Source: Pontibacter qinzhouensis (GTDB lineage Bacteria > Bacteroidota > Bacteroidia > Cytophagales > Hymenobacteraceae). Taken from it: 64,000 nucleotides of DNA. Below, in pieces: positions 8,646-16,260 of this stretch (its first letter is position 1; the number at the start of each line of letters is the position of its first letter). The stretch covers positions 1-64,000 of the forward strand of contig NZ_VRTY01000008.1 in assembly GCF_008017455.1 (NCBI RefSeq), in the 5' to 3' direction. The position numbers were made by a program, and so were the translations under genes. The notes under the pieces were generated by a model, which worked only from the letters and a program-made list of their open reading frames with translations, was not told where the DNA came from and did no database searches.

Positions 8646-8690
8646 AATTATTTGAATGAGAATGGCCTTCCGGAGGTATTTTGATGTTTG
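8646..8690 (+). repeat. dispersed intergenic element, copy 4 (shortened)
   Basis: AATTATTTGAATGAGAAT with core GGCCTTCCGGAGG. No clear CAAGGGT end remains. It lies 70 bp before the symporter stop, in the same orientation as copy 3. TTAACCATT/GCCATTTAACAATC words precede it (8614-8642). Confidence 0.75.
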
Positions 8691-8698
8691 GGGGCATG

Positions 8699-8719
8699 AG
8701 CACCCGCGAGGGGTGCGGC
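8699..8719. repeat. REP-like small hairpin
   Basis: GCACCC (8700-8705) and GGGTGC (8711-8716) form a 6-bp stem with loop GCGAG, just downstream of the symporter gene. It may also help end the symporter transcript. There is no T-run. Confidence 0.5.
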
Positions 8720-8759
8720 TACAGGGGGCATGTTCAAAATATTAATTTCTAATTAAACA

Positions 8760-10451
8760 TCAGTGGTGCACGGCTTCTCCTGCGCCTCTTGGTATCCGGA
8801 TATCTTCAACCAGCTCCTGAATGTGCAGGGGCGGCGGCGGCGTGAACCTCGATACCACGGTGCAGACTACAAAATTCAGCAGCATACCTAATGTACCGAT
8901 TCCTTCCGGCGAAATCCTGAAGATCCAGTTTTCGGGTACGTTGGCGGCCGGGTTAATAAATTTAAAGTACAGAATATAACCGATCGTGAAGAGCAGGCCT
9001 GTGATCATACCCCAGATGGCCCCTTCCTTATTCATACGTGTGGAGAAAATACCCATGATGATAACCGGGAAGAAAGAAGCAGCCGCCAGACCAAAGGCAA
9101 AGGCCACCACTTCGGCCACAAAGCCGGGCGGATTAATGCCGAAGTAGCCAGCTATAACCACAGCGGCTGTAGCAGCCACACGCGCCGCTACCAACTCCTG
9201 TTTTTCTGAGATGCCCGTCATAACCGATTTTTTGAGCAGGTCGTGAGAAATAGCGCTGGAGATAACCAGCAACAGGCCGGCTGCAGTAGAAAGCGCCGCT
9301 GCCAGTCCGCCAGCTGCTACCAGGGCCACTACCCAGTTTGGCAATCGGGCAATTTCAGGGTTGGCCAGCACCATAATGTCTTTGTCTATCATCAGTTCGT
9401 TCCGCTCCGCGTCCTGCACATACTGAATTATGCCATCCGCATTTTTATCGTTTACACCAATCAGACCGGTTTTTTGCCAGTTCTCTACCCACTGCGGCAT
9501 AGAGGCGATAGGCTGGTTGCTGGTGGTGCTGAGCATGTTGTACATCCCGAAGGCTCCTACGGCAGGTGCTGTGGTGTATAGAATGGCAATAAAAAGCAGC
9601 GCAAACCCGGCAGAGCGACGCGCATCTTTTACCCGTGGCACCGTAAAGAAGCGCACAATTACGTGCGGCAAACCAGCTGTGCCTACCATAAGGGCAGCCG
9701 TAATAAAAAACACATCTATCTTAGCTTTGCTGCCGCTGGTGTAGGCACCAAAACCAAGCTCGGTGAGCAGGCCATCCAGCCGGTCGAGCAGATAACCGCT
9801 TCCATCAGTTAGCTCGCTGCCTAAACCTATTTGCGGAATAGGAGTACCCACCAGCATAATGGAGATAAAGATGGCAGGCACCATGTAGGCAATAATCAGG
9901 ACACAGAACTGTGCCACCTGGGTGTAGGTAATACCTTTCATGCCGCCAAGCACAGAATAAAAAAGCACGATAATCATACCGATAATCACGCCAGTCTCGA
10001 TCTCTACTTCCAGGAAGCGGGAGAACACGATGCCCACGCCCCGCATCTGGCCTGCCACATAGGTAAAGGAAATAAAGATGGCACATATTACGGCCACCAA
10101 GCGGGCCGTTTTGGAGTAGTAGCGGTCGCCTACAAAATCGGGAACGGTAAACTTGCCGAACTTGCGCAGGTACGGGGCCAGCAGCAAAGCCAGTAGCACG
10201 TAACCGCCTGTCCAGCCCATCAGGTACACCGAGCCATCGTAGCCCATAAACGAGATAAGGCCCGCCATAGAGATAAAGGAGGCAGCCGACATCCAGTCAG
10301 CAGCTGTGGCCAGACCGTTGGCAAGCGGAGAAACACCGCCCCCGGCCACGTAGAACTCTTTTGTTGATCCGGCTCTGGACCAGATGGCGATGCCGATATA
10401 AATAGCAAATGTAATCCCGACGATAATGTAGGTCCAGGTTAATATTCCCAT
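8760..10451 (-). CDS. sodium:solute symporter, VC_2705 (ActP-like acetate) family
   Basis: A 563-residue inner-membrane protein with about 13 hydrophobic segments and the SSS-family start (GILTWTYIIVGITFAIYIGIA, then FYVAGGGVSPLANGLATAADWMSAASF). It lacks any fused kinase. I moved the start to the ATG at 10451; the longer in-frame extension upstream is basic and non-hydrophobic and overlaps the preceding gene. It is encoded 32 bp after a DUF4212 small subunit, the usual partner of this subfamily, and near acs, so acetate or short-chain monocarboxylate uptake is the likely role. Confidence 0.92.
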   Translation of the reverse strand: MGILTWTYIIVGITFAIYIGIAIWSRAGSTKEFYVAGGGVSPLANGLATAADWMSAASFISMAGLISFMGYDGSVYLMGWTGGYVLLALLLAPYLRKFGKFTVPDFVGDRYYSKTARLVAVICAIFISFTYVAGQMRGVGIVFSRFLEVEIETGVIIGMIIVLFYSVLGGMKGITYTQVAQFCVLIIAYMVPAIFISIMLVGTPIPQIGLGSELTDGSGYLLDRLDGLLTELGFGAYTSGSKAKIDVFFITAALMVGTAGLPHVIVRFFTVPRVKDARRSAGFALLFIAILYTTAPAVGAFGMYNMLSTTSNQPIASMPQWVENWQKTGLIGVNDKNADGIIQYVQDAERNELMIDKDIMVLANPEIARLPNWVVALVAAGGLAAALSTAAGLLLVISSAISHDLLKKSVMTGISEKQELVAARVAATAAVVIAGYFGINPPGFVAEVVAFAFGLAAASFFPVIIMGIFSTRMNKEGAIWGMITGLLFTIGYILYFKFINPAANVPENWIFRISPEGIGTLGMLLNFVVCTVVSRFTPPPPLHIQELVEDIRIPRGAGEAVHH

Positions 10452-10483
10452 GGGTCTGTTCTGTTTCTTGTTGCGTTTAACAA

Positions 10484-10747
10484 TTAATCTTCGTGCACAT
10501 CGAATTCGCGGTCGAGCCGGTTCATGAGCCACACGTACACAAAAATGATGAGCACAAACGCGTAGATAGCGCCTTGCTGCGCAAACCAGAAACCTAGTTT
10601 AAAGCCTGCAAACCGGAACTGGTTTAGCTCCTCTGCGAACAATATGCCGCAGCCAAACGATACAATAAACCAAATACTGAGCAGTATGATCAGGATCCGG
10701 ACATTGCGCCGCCAATACTCTTTCATTCTCGCTTTGTTATTTTCCAT
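10484..10747 (-). CDS. DUF4212 small subunit of the sodium:solute symporter
   Basis: An 87-residue protein with a basic N-terminus, two transmembrane helices (about 17-37 and 52-73) and the family pattern EYWRRNVRI...LIxWFxVSFGxGILFAEELN. DUF4212 proteins are typically encoded immediately upstream of VC_2705-type symporters and probably form part of the transporter. The 32-bp gap and shared strand agree with that. Start and length fit the family. Confidence 0.92.
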   Translation of the reverse strand: MENNKARMKEYWRRNVRILIILLSIWFIVSFGCGILFAEELNQFRFAGFKLGFWFAQQGAIYAFVLIIFVYVWLMNRLDREFDVHED

Positions 10748-10858
10748 TTTTATAGATGCTGGGTGTTAGATGCTCGATTTTAGATATTAGGTTTTAGATA
10801 CATACTGCTTGTGCTGCCGAACCTAAATGTAGGTGATGTACGACAATCAAAATTCAAA

Positions 10859-10873
10859 GCGGCCAAAGGCCGC
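10859..10873. repeat. REP-like palindrome in a 337-bp spacer
   Basis: GCGGCC AAA GGCCGC forms a perfect 6-bp stem with a 3-nt loop. The surrounding spacer (10748-11084) is otherwise AT-rich, with TTTTGAATTTTAAATT-type words near 10920-10940, and no gene is visible. Confidence 0.5.
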
Positions 10874-11084
10874 AGAATAGAGGTCACGAGCGAGGACGTT
10901 CGCGCCATGTTAATCTCTAATTTTGAATTTTAAATTCTGAATCAGCTATAAGTATAGGCAGGTTTGGAGAGAAAGACGATTCGCGTGTATACAAATGCTA
11001 ATTAACTATAGCTGCCTGCAATATAGGTTCGCTAAGGTGGAGAGAAGTGAGTATAGTAGTGCTTAGGCAGAACCTAAACCGCAG

Positions 11085-11504
11085 TTATTCTTTAAAGCGT
11101 TTCCACTTAATCATCATGTATTTGTCGCCGAGTTCTGTTATCATCATACCAGCGCCTTGCAGGTTTTTAGCCGACTGCATGTGTGCTACCAGCTCGCTGT
11201 GGCTCAACACTTTGTAGGAGGGGTGGTACTCCGTTTGCTCCGGTTGCTTTACCTTGTATTTCCGCACCCAGTTCATAACCGACACATGGCTTACCCCCAG
11301 AATGCGTTCTATTTCGCGGTAACTCACCCCTTCTATGTACAGCTGCAGCGCTTTTGTAACATAGTAGCTATCGATGTTCTTGCCAAGTTTGCTTACGGTA
11401 AAATAATAGCTGCACTTTTTGCAGCGATACCGTTGCCTTTCGTTTATGATACCACTTTTTACAACATGTTGCGCTTCGCAGCGGGGGCATAGAGGGTGCT
11501 TCAT
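11085..11504 (-). CDS. IS1/InsA-like zinc-ribbon plus HTH protein, possibly domesticated
   Basis: A 139-residue protein. The N-terminus has four cysteines in two CxxC pairs (CPRC near residue 5, CKKC near 28), as in the IS1/IS1595 N-terminal zinc ribbon. A helix-turn-helix follows (about 50-85: ALQLYIEGVSYREIERILGV then SHVSVMNWVRKY). The C-terminal third (about 100-139) is not transposase catalytic sequence and ends GDKYMMIKWKRFK. There is no InsB partner, no catalytic domain and no visible terminal inverted repeats. I infer a stand-alone DNA-binding protein derived from an insertion sequence; a remnant is the alternative. Confidence 0.75.
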   Translation of the reverse strand: MKHPLCPRCEAQHVVKSGIINERQRYRCKKCSYYFTVSKLGKNIDSYYVTKALQLYIEGVSYREIERILGVSHVSVMNWVRKYKVKQPEQTEYHPSYKVLSHSELVAHMQSAKNLQGAGMMITELGDKYMMIKWKRFKE

Positions 11505-11671
11505 AAGTAGTTCCGGCTTTTTCTATCTAACTTACATTTGTTAGTGCAAACATATAGTATTTTAGCATATATATACCATTTTAGCAAAAATAGTTTACAA
11601 GGCAGCTTTTGTGGTCCCTGCAAAGGCTTCTGAGCAATAACCAGTTTAACAATCAGCATCTATTAATCATC

Positions 11672-11728
11672 GATTATGCTAATGAAAATGACCTTCAAAA
11701 GGAATTTGGGCAGAAAATGGTCAAGGGT
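11672..11728 (+). repeat. 57-bp dispersed intergenic element, copy 5
   Basis: GATTATGCTAATGAAAAT, degenerate core ACCTTCAAAAGG, end CAAGGGT facing the stop of the SDR gene. It lies in a 352-bp spacer that otherwise holds only the SDR terminator. Confidence 0.8.
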
Positions 11729-11795
11729 TGTAGAAGGCTAAGATAAACCATTCGGACTGTTCAAGAACTCTGGCAAAGTAACTGATAACTTATAA

Positions 11796-11826
11796 CCAAA
11801 AAAGCGCTGCCTTTGCGGCAGCGCTT
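11796..11826 (-). terminator. intrinsic terminator of the SDR gene
   Basis: A perfect 10-bp stem, AAGCGCTGCC (11802-11811) and GGCAGCGCTT (11817-11826), with a 5-nt loop. On the minus strand it continues into TTTTTGG. It lies 31 bp past the SDR stop. Confidence 0.85.
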
Positions 11827-11856
11827 CCTCGTGAACAGGTAAACTTCAAGTTAAAA

Positions 11857-12585
11857 TCACATATCTCTTACCGATAAAATAATGTCATCATACTTGTCGG
11901 TCTCATGCAGGAACTTCACGATTTTCTGACCTACTGCCTCTGGTGCAGATAACTCGCCACTTGTTTTGTATTGCCTGAATTTTTCTACAGCGCTAAACTG
12001 CGTGGCATTCGACTCTCTTATCTGCTCCTGCATGCCTGTGTCTACCACACCCGGCGATAGCGAAAACACTTTTACTTTAGCATGGCGCACCTCCTGCTCT
12101 TTCTGCACAGTGAGCGAAAGCATGTCGAGGGCGGCTTTGGAGGCACAGTAACTGGCCCAGCCATCGATGGGGTATTTGCCTGCTCCGGAACTGATGTTGA
12201 CAATAACTTTAGGGCAAGGCTGCTTGTGGTACACCTGCAGAAAAGTGTTCATAAAAATAGCCGGCACCACCACATTTACATCCATCACGAATTTAAACAA
12301 GTCGTTGGGTAGTTGCTCACCCACATAACCTATATCGCCGAGCACACCCGCATTGTTGATCAGCACAAGCCGGTCTGCATCTTTTAAAGGCGTAAAAATT
12401 TTATGCAGGTTATGCTCCACTCCTTCCAGGTCCGAAAAATCGAGCGGTTGAAAACGGTAATTTTTGTGGTTGATGCTGTTCGTGCGGGATACCCCGATCA
12501 CATAGTTACTTTCATCTTGCAAAAGTTCTTCTGCTATTGCCTTGCCTATGCCTTTGCTGGCCCCTGTTATAATGTAGTAGTTCAT
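11857..12585 (-). CDS. short-chain dehydrogenase/reductase, sepiapterin/benzil reductase-like
   Basis: A 242-residue classical SDR. It shows the nucleotide-binding TGASKGIG (residues 7-14), the NNAG motif (about 77-80), a catalytic Ser in VNISSGAG (about 132) and YCASK (about 146-150). The arginine after the second strand (GVSRTN) suggests an NADPH preference. The overall pattern resembles YueD-type benzil reductases and sepiapterin reductases. The substrate cannot be read from sequence. The gene is apparently monocistronic with its own terminator. Confidence 0.9.
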   Translation of the reverse strand: MNYYIITGASKGIGKAIAEELLQDESNYVIGVSRTNSINHKNYRFQPLDFSDLEGVEHNLHKIFTPLKDADRLVLINNAGVLGDIGYVGEQLPNDLFKFVMDVNVVVPAIFMNTFLQVYHKQPCPKVIVNISSGAGKYPIDGWASYCASKAALDMLSLTVQKEQEVRHAKVKVFSLSPGVVDTGMQEQIRESNATQFSAVEKFRQYKTSGELSAPEAVGQKIVKFLHETDKYDDIILSVRDM

Positions 12586-12648
12586 GCTGCTAATATATAG
12601 AACGATAAAGTATAGATTACGAAAGATAGTAGTTTGCAGATGCTCCGG

Positions 12649-12924
12649 CTATTTGTTTAAGTATGTGTTCAGGTACAGCAACAGCACGAAAAAGATAAGC
12701 AACAGCAAAGCCAGGGAGAGTAAAAATCCTGTGATGGCTGTTTTAGCAAAATAAAGTGAGGCTAGAGTGGTGACAGTTACGGCAGCCTGAGCCGCTGTCA
12801 CGTTTCTGCCTTGCGCCCTTAACGAGTCTTTCTGCTGCAGCGCCCGGTACACAGCCACCAGCAGCAACAGGTAACTACCAGCCAGCAAAAGCAGCAGCAC
12901 GATATCTGGCAAGGCGGTGGGCAT
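12649..12924 (-). CDS. small hypothetical membrane protein
   Basis: A 91-residue, leucine-rich protein with an N-terminal membrane helix (about 6-28), a short polar loop (QQKDSLRAQGRN), and one or two further helices (about 44-60 and 64-86). No family was recognised. It lies 63 bp upstream of the SDR gene on the same strand and could be cotranscribed. The coding call rests on a coherent hydrophobicity pattern and an uninterrupted frame. Confidence 0.6.
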   Translation of the reverse strand: MPTALPDIVLLLLLAGSYLLLLVAVYRALQQKDSLRAQGRNVTAAQAAVTVTTLASLYFAKTAITGFLLSLALLLLIFFVLLLYLNTYLNK

Positions 12925-13072
12925 TGTTTTTATACGAATAGAAGGCTTTTACTGCACGATCTCATACTCTTTACAAACGCATCAGACTTCATAAGGTATA
13001 AATTTCGAGTGAGTGAATGGGAGAATAAACAATTGCCCCAACATCTAATCATTGACTCCTGTAAATCGTTCT

Positions 13073-13101
13073 GTAGCGGCGTTATAGTATAACGCCGCTA
13101 C
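13073..13101. repeat. REP-like long perfect palindrome
   Basis: GTAGCGGCGTTAT (13073-13085), a 3-nt loop, then its exact complement (13089-13101). The GTAG at the stem base is the tetranucleotide typical of REP sequences mobilised by RAYT (IS200/IS605-like) transposases in other phyla. No RAYT gene is seen here. It lies in the 362-bp spacer upstream of the small membrane gene and downstream of hslU. Confidence 0.7.
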
Positions 13102-13188
13102 TGCGGACACAGCCTCTGATGAGGCAAAACAGCAATTGCCTCCTTAAACCCTTTAGAATATACTCATGTAAGCAAAGGCATCAGCAAC

Positions 13189-13226
13189 AAAAAAACAGGA
13201 GCCCCTGCCACAGCAAAAGCTCCTGT
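13189..13226 (-). terminator. probable terminator of hslU
   Basis: ACAGGAGC (13195-13202) pairs with GCTCCTGT (13219-13226). On the minus strand the stem is followed by a T-run (TTTTTTTG). The 16-nt loop is longer than usual. It lies 61 bp past the hslU stop. Confidence 0.7.
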
Positions 13227-13286
13227 CCTATAAAATCGAAAGCAGAAAATCTAACTTTTAACTCTCTAACTTTCTAACTCTTTAAC

Positions 13287-14678
13287 TCACAAAATATACT
13301 GGCTAAGGTCGCGGTTGCGAACCATATCAGATAATCTTTCGAGCACCATTTCGCGGGTTACCAGTATTTTGGCGTTGGCTCCTATTTTATCCGGCACATC
13401 GAACAAAATCTCGTTTAGCAAGCGGCTCATAACGGTGTGCAGCCTACGGGCACCTATGTTTTCTACTTCTGCGTTTACTTCAAAGGCAATAGAAGCTATT
13501 TCGTCCAGGGCTTCGTCGGCAAAGGTTAGCTCTACGTCTTCTGCGGCCAACAAGGCTTCGTACTGCTTGGTGAGCGCGTTTTTCGGGAACTTCAGGATCT
13601 GGTAGAAGTCCTCTTTGGTCAGGCTTTGCAGCTCCACACGAATCGGGAAGCGGCCCTGCAACTCCGGAATCAGGTCGGATGGTTTGGCCACGTGAAACGC
13701 ACCGGCTGCGATAAACAGGATATGGTCGGTGTTGATGATGCCGTATTTGGTGTTCACAGCGCTGCCCTCTACAATCGGGAGCAGGTCGCGCTGCACGCCT
13801 TCGCGGCTCACGTCGGGGCCACCGCTTTTCTTGCTGGAACTGGCTACTTTGTCGATCTCATCTATAAAGATCACGCCTGCGTTCTCTGCCTTAAAAATCG
13901 CCTCTTCCTTCACCTCGTCCATATCGATTAGTTTGGCGGCTTCTTCTTCGAGCAGAATTTTGCGGGCTTCCGCAATGGTCACTTTGCGCTTTTTGGTTTT
14001 CTTGGGCATCATGCCACTGATCATCTCCTGGATGTTCATCATAGAAGCTTCGTCCATGCCGGGGCCCATAACGCCTACACCTGGCAAAGCGCTCTGCTGC
14101 ACCCTTATCTCAATCTTGCGGTCTTCGAGCTCACCATTGCGGATTTTCTCTCTGAATTTTTCGCGGGTGCGCTCGTTAAGTTCGTAATCGGTATCGGGCA
14201 TCGCGTTAGCGTCGGAGCTAAAAGACACAGGCGCTGCACCACGGCTCTGTATTGGCGGTATAAGGGCATCTAATATGATGTCTTCTACCACCTCTGCCGC
14301 TTTCTGCTTTACCTCTTCTTTTTTGGCAGCCTTCACCATGTTCACCGACTGCTCTACCAGGTCGCGTACCATGCTCTCCACATCGCGGCCTACATAGCCA
14401 ACCTCCGTAAATTTAGAGGCTTCTACTTTGGTAAAAGGAGCATCGGCAATTTTGGCCAGCCGGCGGGCAATTTCTGTTTTACCCACACCTGTTGCACCAA
14501 TCATCAGAATATTGTTCGGCACTATTTCGCGCCTGATGTTCTCATCGGCATTCATTCTGCGCCAGCGGTTTCGGAGCGCAATGGCTACATTTCGCTTGGC
14601 ATCTTTCTGACCTATAATATATTTATCCAGTTCTGCTACTATCTGAGCCGGGGTTAAGTGTTCTAAGGACTCTAACAT
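13287..14678 (-). CDS. hslU: ATP-dependent protease ATPase subunit HslU (ClpY)
   Basis: A 463-residue AAA+ unfoldase that feeds substrates to the HslV peptidase. The start LTPAQIVAELDKYIIGQKDAKRNVAIALRNRWRR is diagnostic in pattern. Walker A GATGVGKTE lies near residues 57-65, Walker B VIFIDEID near 268-275, and the C-terminal tail DLSQYIL is the part that docks into HslV. The intermediate I-domain is present (about 110-235). hslV is not adjacent; the upstream gene is porQ, 190 bp away. The AT-rich spacer 14679-14868 has TTCTAATTTTTAATTT words and no gene. Confidence 0.97.
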   Translation of the reverse strand: MLESLEHLTPAQIVAELDKYIIGQKDAKRNVAIALRNRWRRMNADENIRREIVPNNILMIGATGVGKTEIARRLAKIADAPFTKVEASKFTEVGYVGRDVESMVRDLVEQSVNMVKAAKKEEVKQKAAEVVEDIILDALIPPIQSRGAAPVSFSSDANAMPDTDYELNERTREKFREKIRNGELEDRKIEIRVQQSALPGVGVMGPGMDEASMMNIQEMISGMMPKKTKKRKVTIAEARKILLEEEAAKLIDMDEVKEEAIFKAENAGVIFIDEIDKVASSSKKSGGPDVSREGVQRDLLPIVEGSAVNTKYGIINTDHILFIAAGAFHVAKPSDLIPELQGRFPIRVELQSLTKEDFYQILKFPKNALTKQYEALLAAEDVELTFADEALDEIASIAFEVNAEVENIGARRLHTVMSRLLNEILFDVPDKIGANAKILVTREMVLERLSDMVRNRDLSQYIL

Positions 14679-14868
14679 TTCAATTGGTTGTTAATTTGAA
14701 ATCTCATTTATTTATCTGTCGGTCTTTATAACAGCTTTGTAAAGCGGTCATAAAGGCTTCAGCAACTCAAAAATTAGAAACCCTGAAAATCGCTTCTATA
14801 AATGATTTGAAGCAGTATTTTAAACATTCCTAATTTTTAATTTCTAATTTTTAATTTAGCGCAGCTCT

Positions 14869-15915
14869 TCAACTGCTTTTCCGTTTCAGGAAGGTGCTTG
14901 TATTGGTACTTACGGTAATATAGTGGCTTCCGCCGGACGGGTGGAAGAAGGCAGCTCCATAATTCAGCTCAAAGGACCGAACCCGCAACATGGCACCCAA
15001 CGAAAGGCCTGCACCACCAGAGGCCGTATCTAGCCGAAGTTCCTTACGGCGCAGGTGGTTATACCCCGCCCGCAGCTGAAAGTTCTTACTGAAAACAAAC
15101 TCTGCACCTGCCACAAAGTGGCGGGCTATTTTATCGCCCAGTTTTTTCTCTTCTTTTATCTCCTCGCCGTTCTCATCGAGTGCTCCCCGCTCATTTGGGT
15201 CGAGGTACACAATGTCGAACTGGTAAAGCCGGTGCGCGGTAAGCGACAGCCGCACGGGCATGTGCTCTGGCTTGTAGCTCAGGCCTAGTTGCGCATCAAA
15301 AGGCATTGGTTGCCTCTCACCGCCATCGAAGGGCTTTAGCTGGTAGCCAATGTTCTTAAAAGCGAGGCCAACCGTAAAATCTTCTTCCGGGTGTTTAAAA
15401 CTGCCACCCACATCGGCCAGCACACCTACTGCTTTGTCGCCAGCCATACTCGACACAGCCATTTTAAGGGTAGCCCCGATTGTGAAGGCCTCTGTTTGCC
15501 GGGCATGGCTCAGGCTAAAGGTATAGTCGTTCACCGAAAAAGTGCCAAGCTCCATGCCATTAGCATCTCGCCTGATAAAGTTGCCGTAGTTAATGTAATT
15601 CAAACCTACTGTATAGCGGCCAAACTTCTCGTTGTGGAAGCCATACATCAGGTTGCTGTGGGTTATATCGCCTAAGTAGCCGGTGTAGCTAAGCGAGAGC
15701 TGGTTATCCATTTCGGACTGGAGCAGGCCAGGGTTAGCTGCTACCATGTTTACATCGTGGCTCCAGGAGCTTACGTTTACGCCGCCCAGTGCTGCCAGCT
15801 TCGCGTTAGAAGGCAACTCCAGAAAGGAGAAGGTCCGCTGCCCTCCCAGCTGCGCATTGGCTCCCATTACCACACCCAGGAGCAAGGCCATAACTGCACT
15901 TACTTTTTTTACCAT
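14869..15915 (-). CDS. porQ: type IX secretion system protein PorQ
   Basis: A 348-residue outer-membrane protein with a cleavable signal peptide (MVKKVSAVMALLLGVVMGANAQ). It has the PorQ opening FSFLELPSNAKLAALGG followed by NVSSWSHDVNMVAANPGLL, and repeated amphipathic strands of a PorV/FadL-like barrel. In Porphyromonas PorQ works with PorZ in the attachment complex that anchors T9SS cargo to A-LPS. PorZ is not seen here. The gene is on the minus strand upstream of hslU. A porE-like gene lies 3 kb away and a T9SS cargo gene 20 kb away. Confidence 0.9.
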   Translation of the reverse strand: MVKKVSAVMALLLGVVMGANAQLGGQRTFSFLELPSNAKLAALGGVNVSSWSHDVNMVAANPGLLQSEMDNQLSLSYTGYLGDITHSNLMYGFHNEKFGRYTVGLNYINYGNFIRRDANGMELGTFSVNDYTFSLSHARQTEAFTIGATLKMAVSSMAGDKAVGVLADVGGSFKHPEEDFTVGLAFKNIGYQLKPFDGGERQPMPFDAQLGLSYKPEHMPVRLSLTAHRLYQFDIVYLDPNERGALDENGEEIKEEKKLGDKIARHFVAGAEFVFSKNFQLRAGYNHLRRKELRLDTASGGAGLSLGAMLRVRSFELNYGAAFFHPSGGSHYITVSTNTSTFLKRKSS

Positions 15916-16118
15916 GCCCTTAAGTTAAGCAGCTCTTTTTAAATTGTTTAATGGTTAAATGGCTAAATTGTTATCCTTTATATACATAGATGCAGGAGGA
16001 GAAACTTCTCGTGAGTTAAAAGCTATTATCCCAGCCAAAGTGCAGCTTCTCCCCTATCTTCTAACTTTCAACTAAAAAATCAGCACCTCAGAATATTTAA
16101 CCATTAACGCGTTAATCA

Positions 16119-16176
16119 AATTATTCTAATGGAAATAGCCTTCCGAAGGCTATTTCCATTAAATAGGGTCAAGGGT
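16119..16176 (+). repeat. 58-bp dispersed element, copy 6, with extended perfect palindrome
   Basis: AATTATTCTAATGG start and CAAGGGT end. In this copy the stem is a perfect 16-bp inverted repeat, AATGGAAATAGCCTTC and its complement around a single base (16128-16160). It lies downstream of lon with the CAAGGGT end toward the lon stop. The rest of spacer 15916-16260 holds TTTAATGGTTAAATGGC words and no gene. Confidence 0.85.
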
Positions 16177-16260
16177 ATGCAAGAGCTTGCGGCCACACTT
16201 TTACCAGAACGTAATAAACTTCAGTTTCTGATAGTCTGCTTAAACAAAACGGCTCTTCTG

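Noticed and set aside
11085-11504. Complete IS1-type insertion sequence
   Set aside because: No DDE catalytic ORF, no terminal inverted repeats and no target duplication were seen around the gene.
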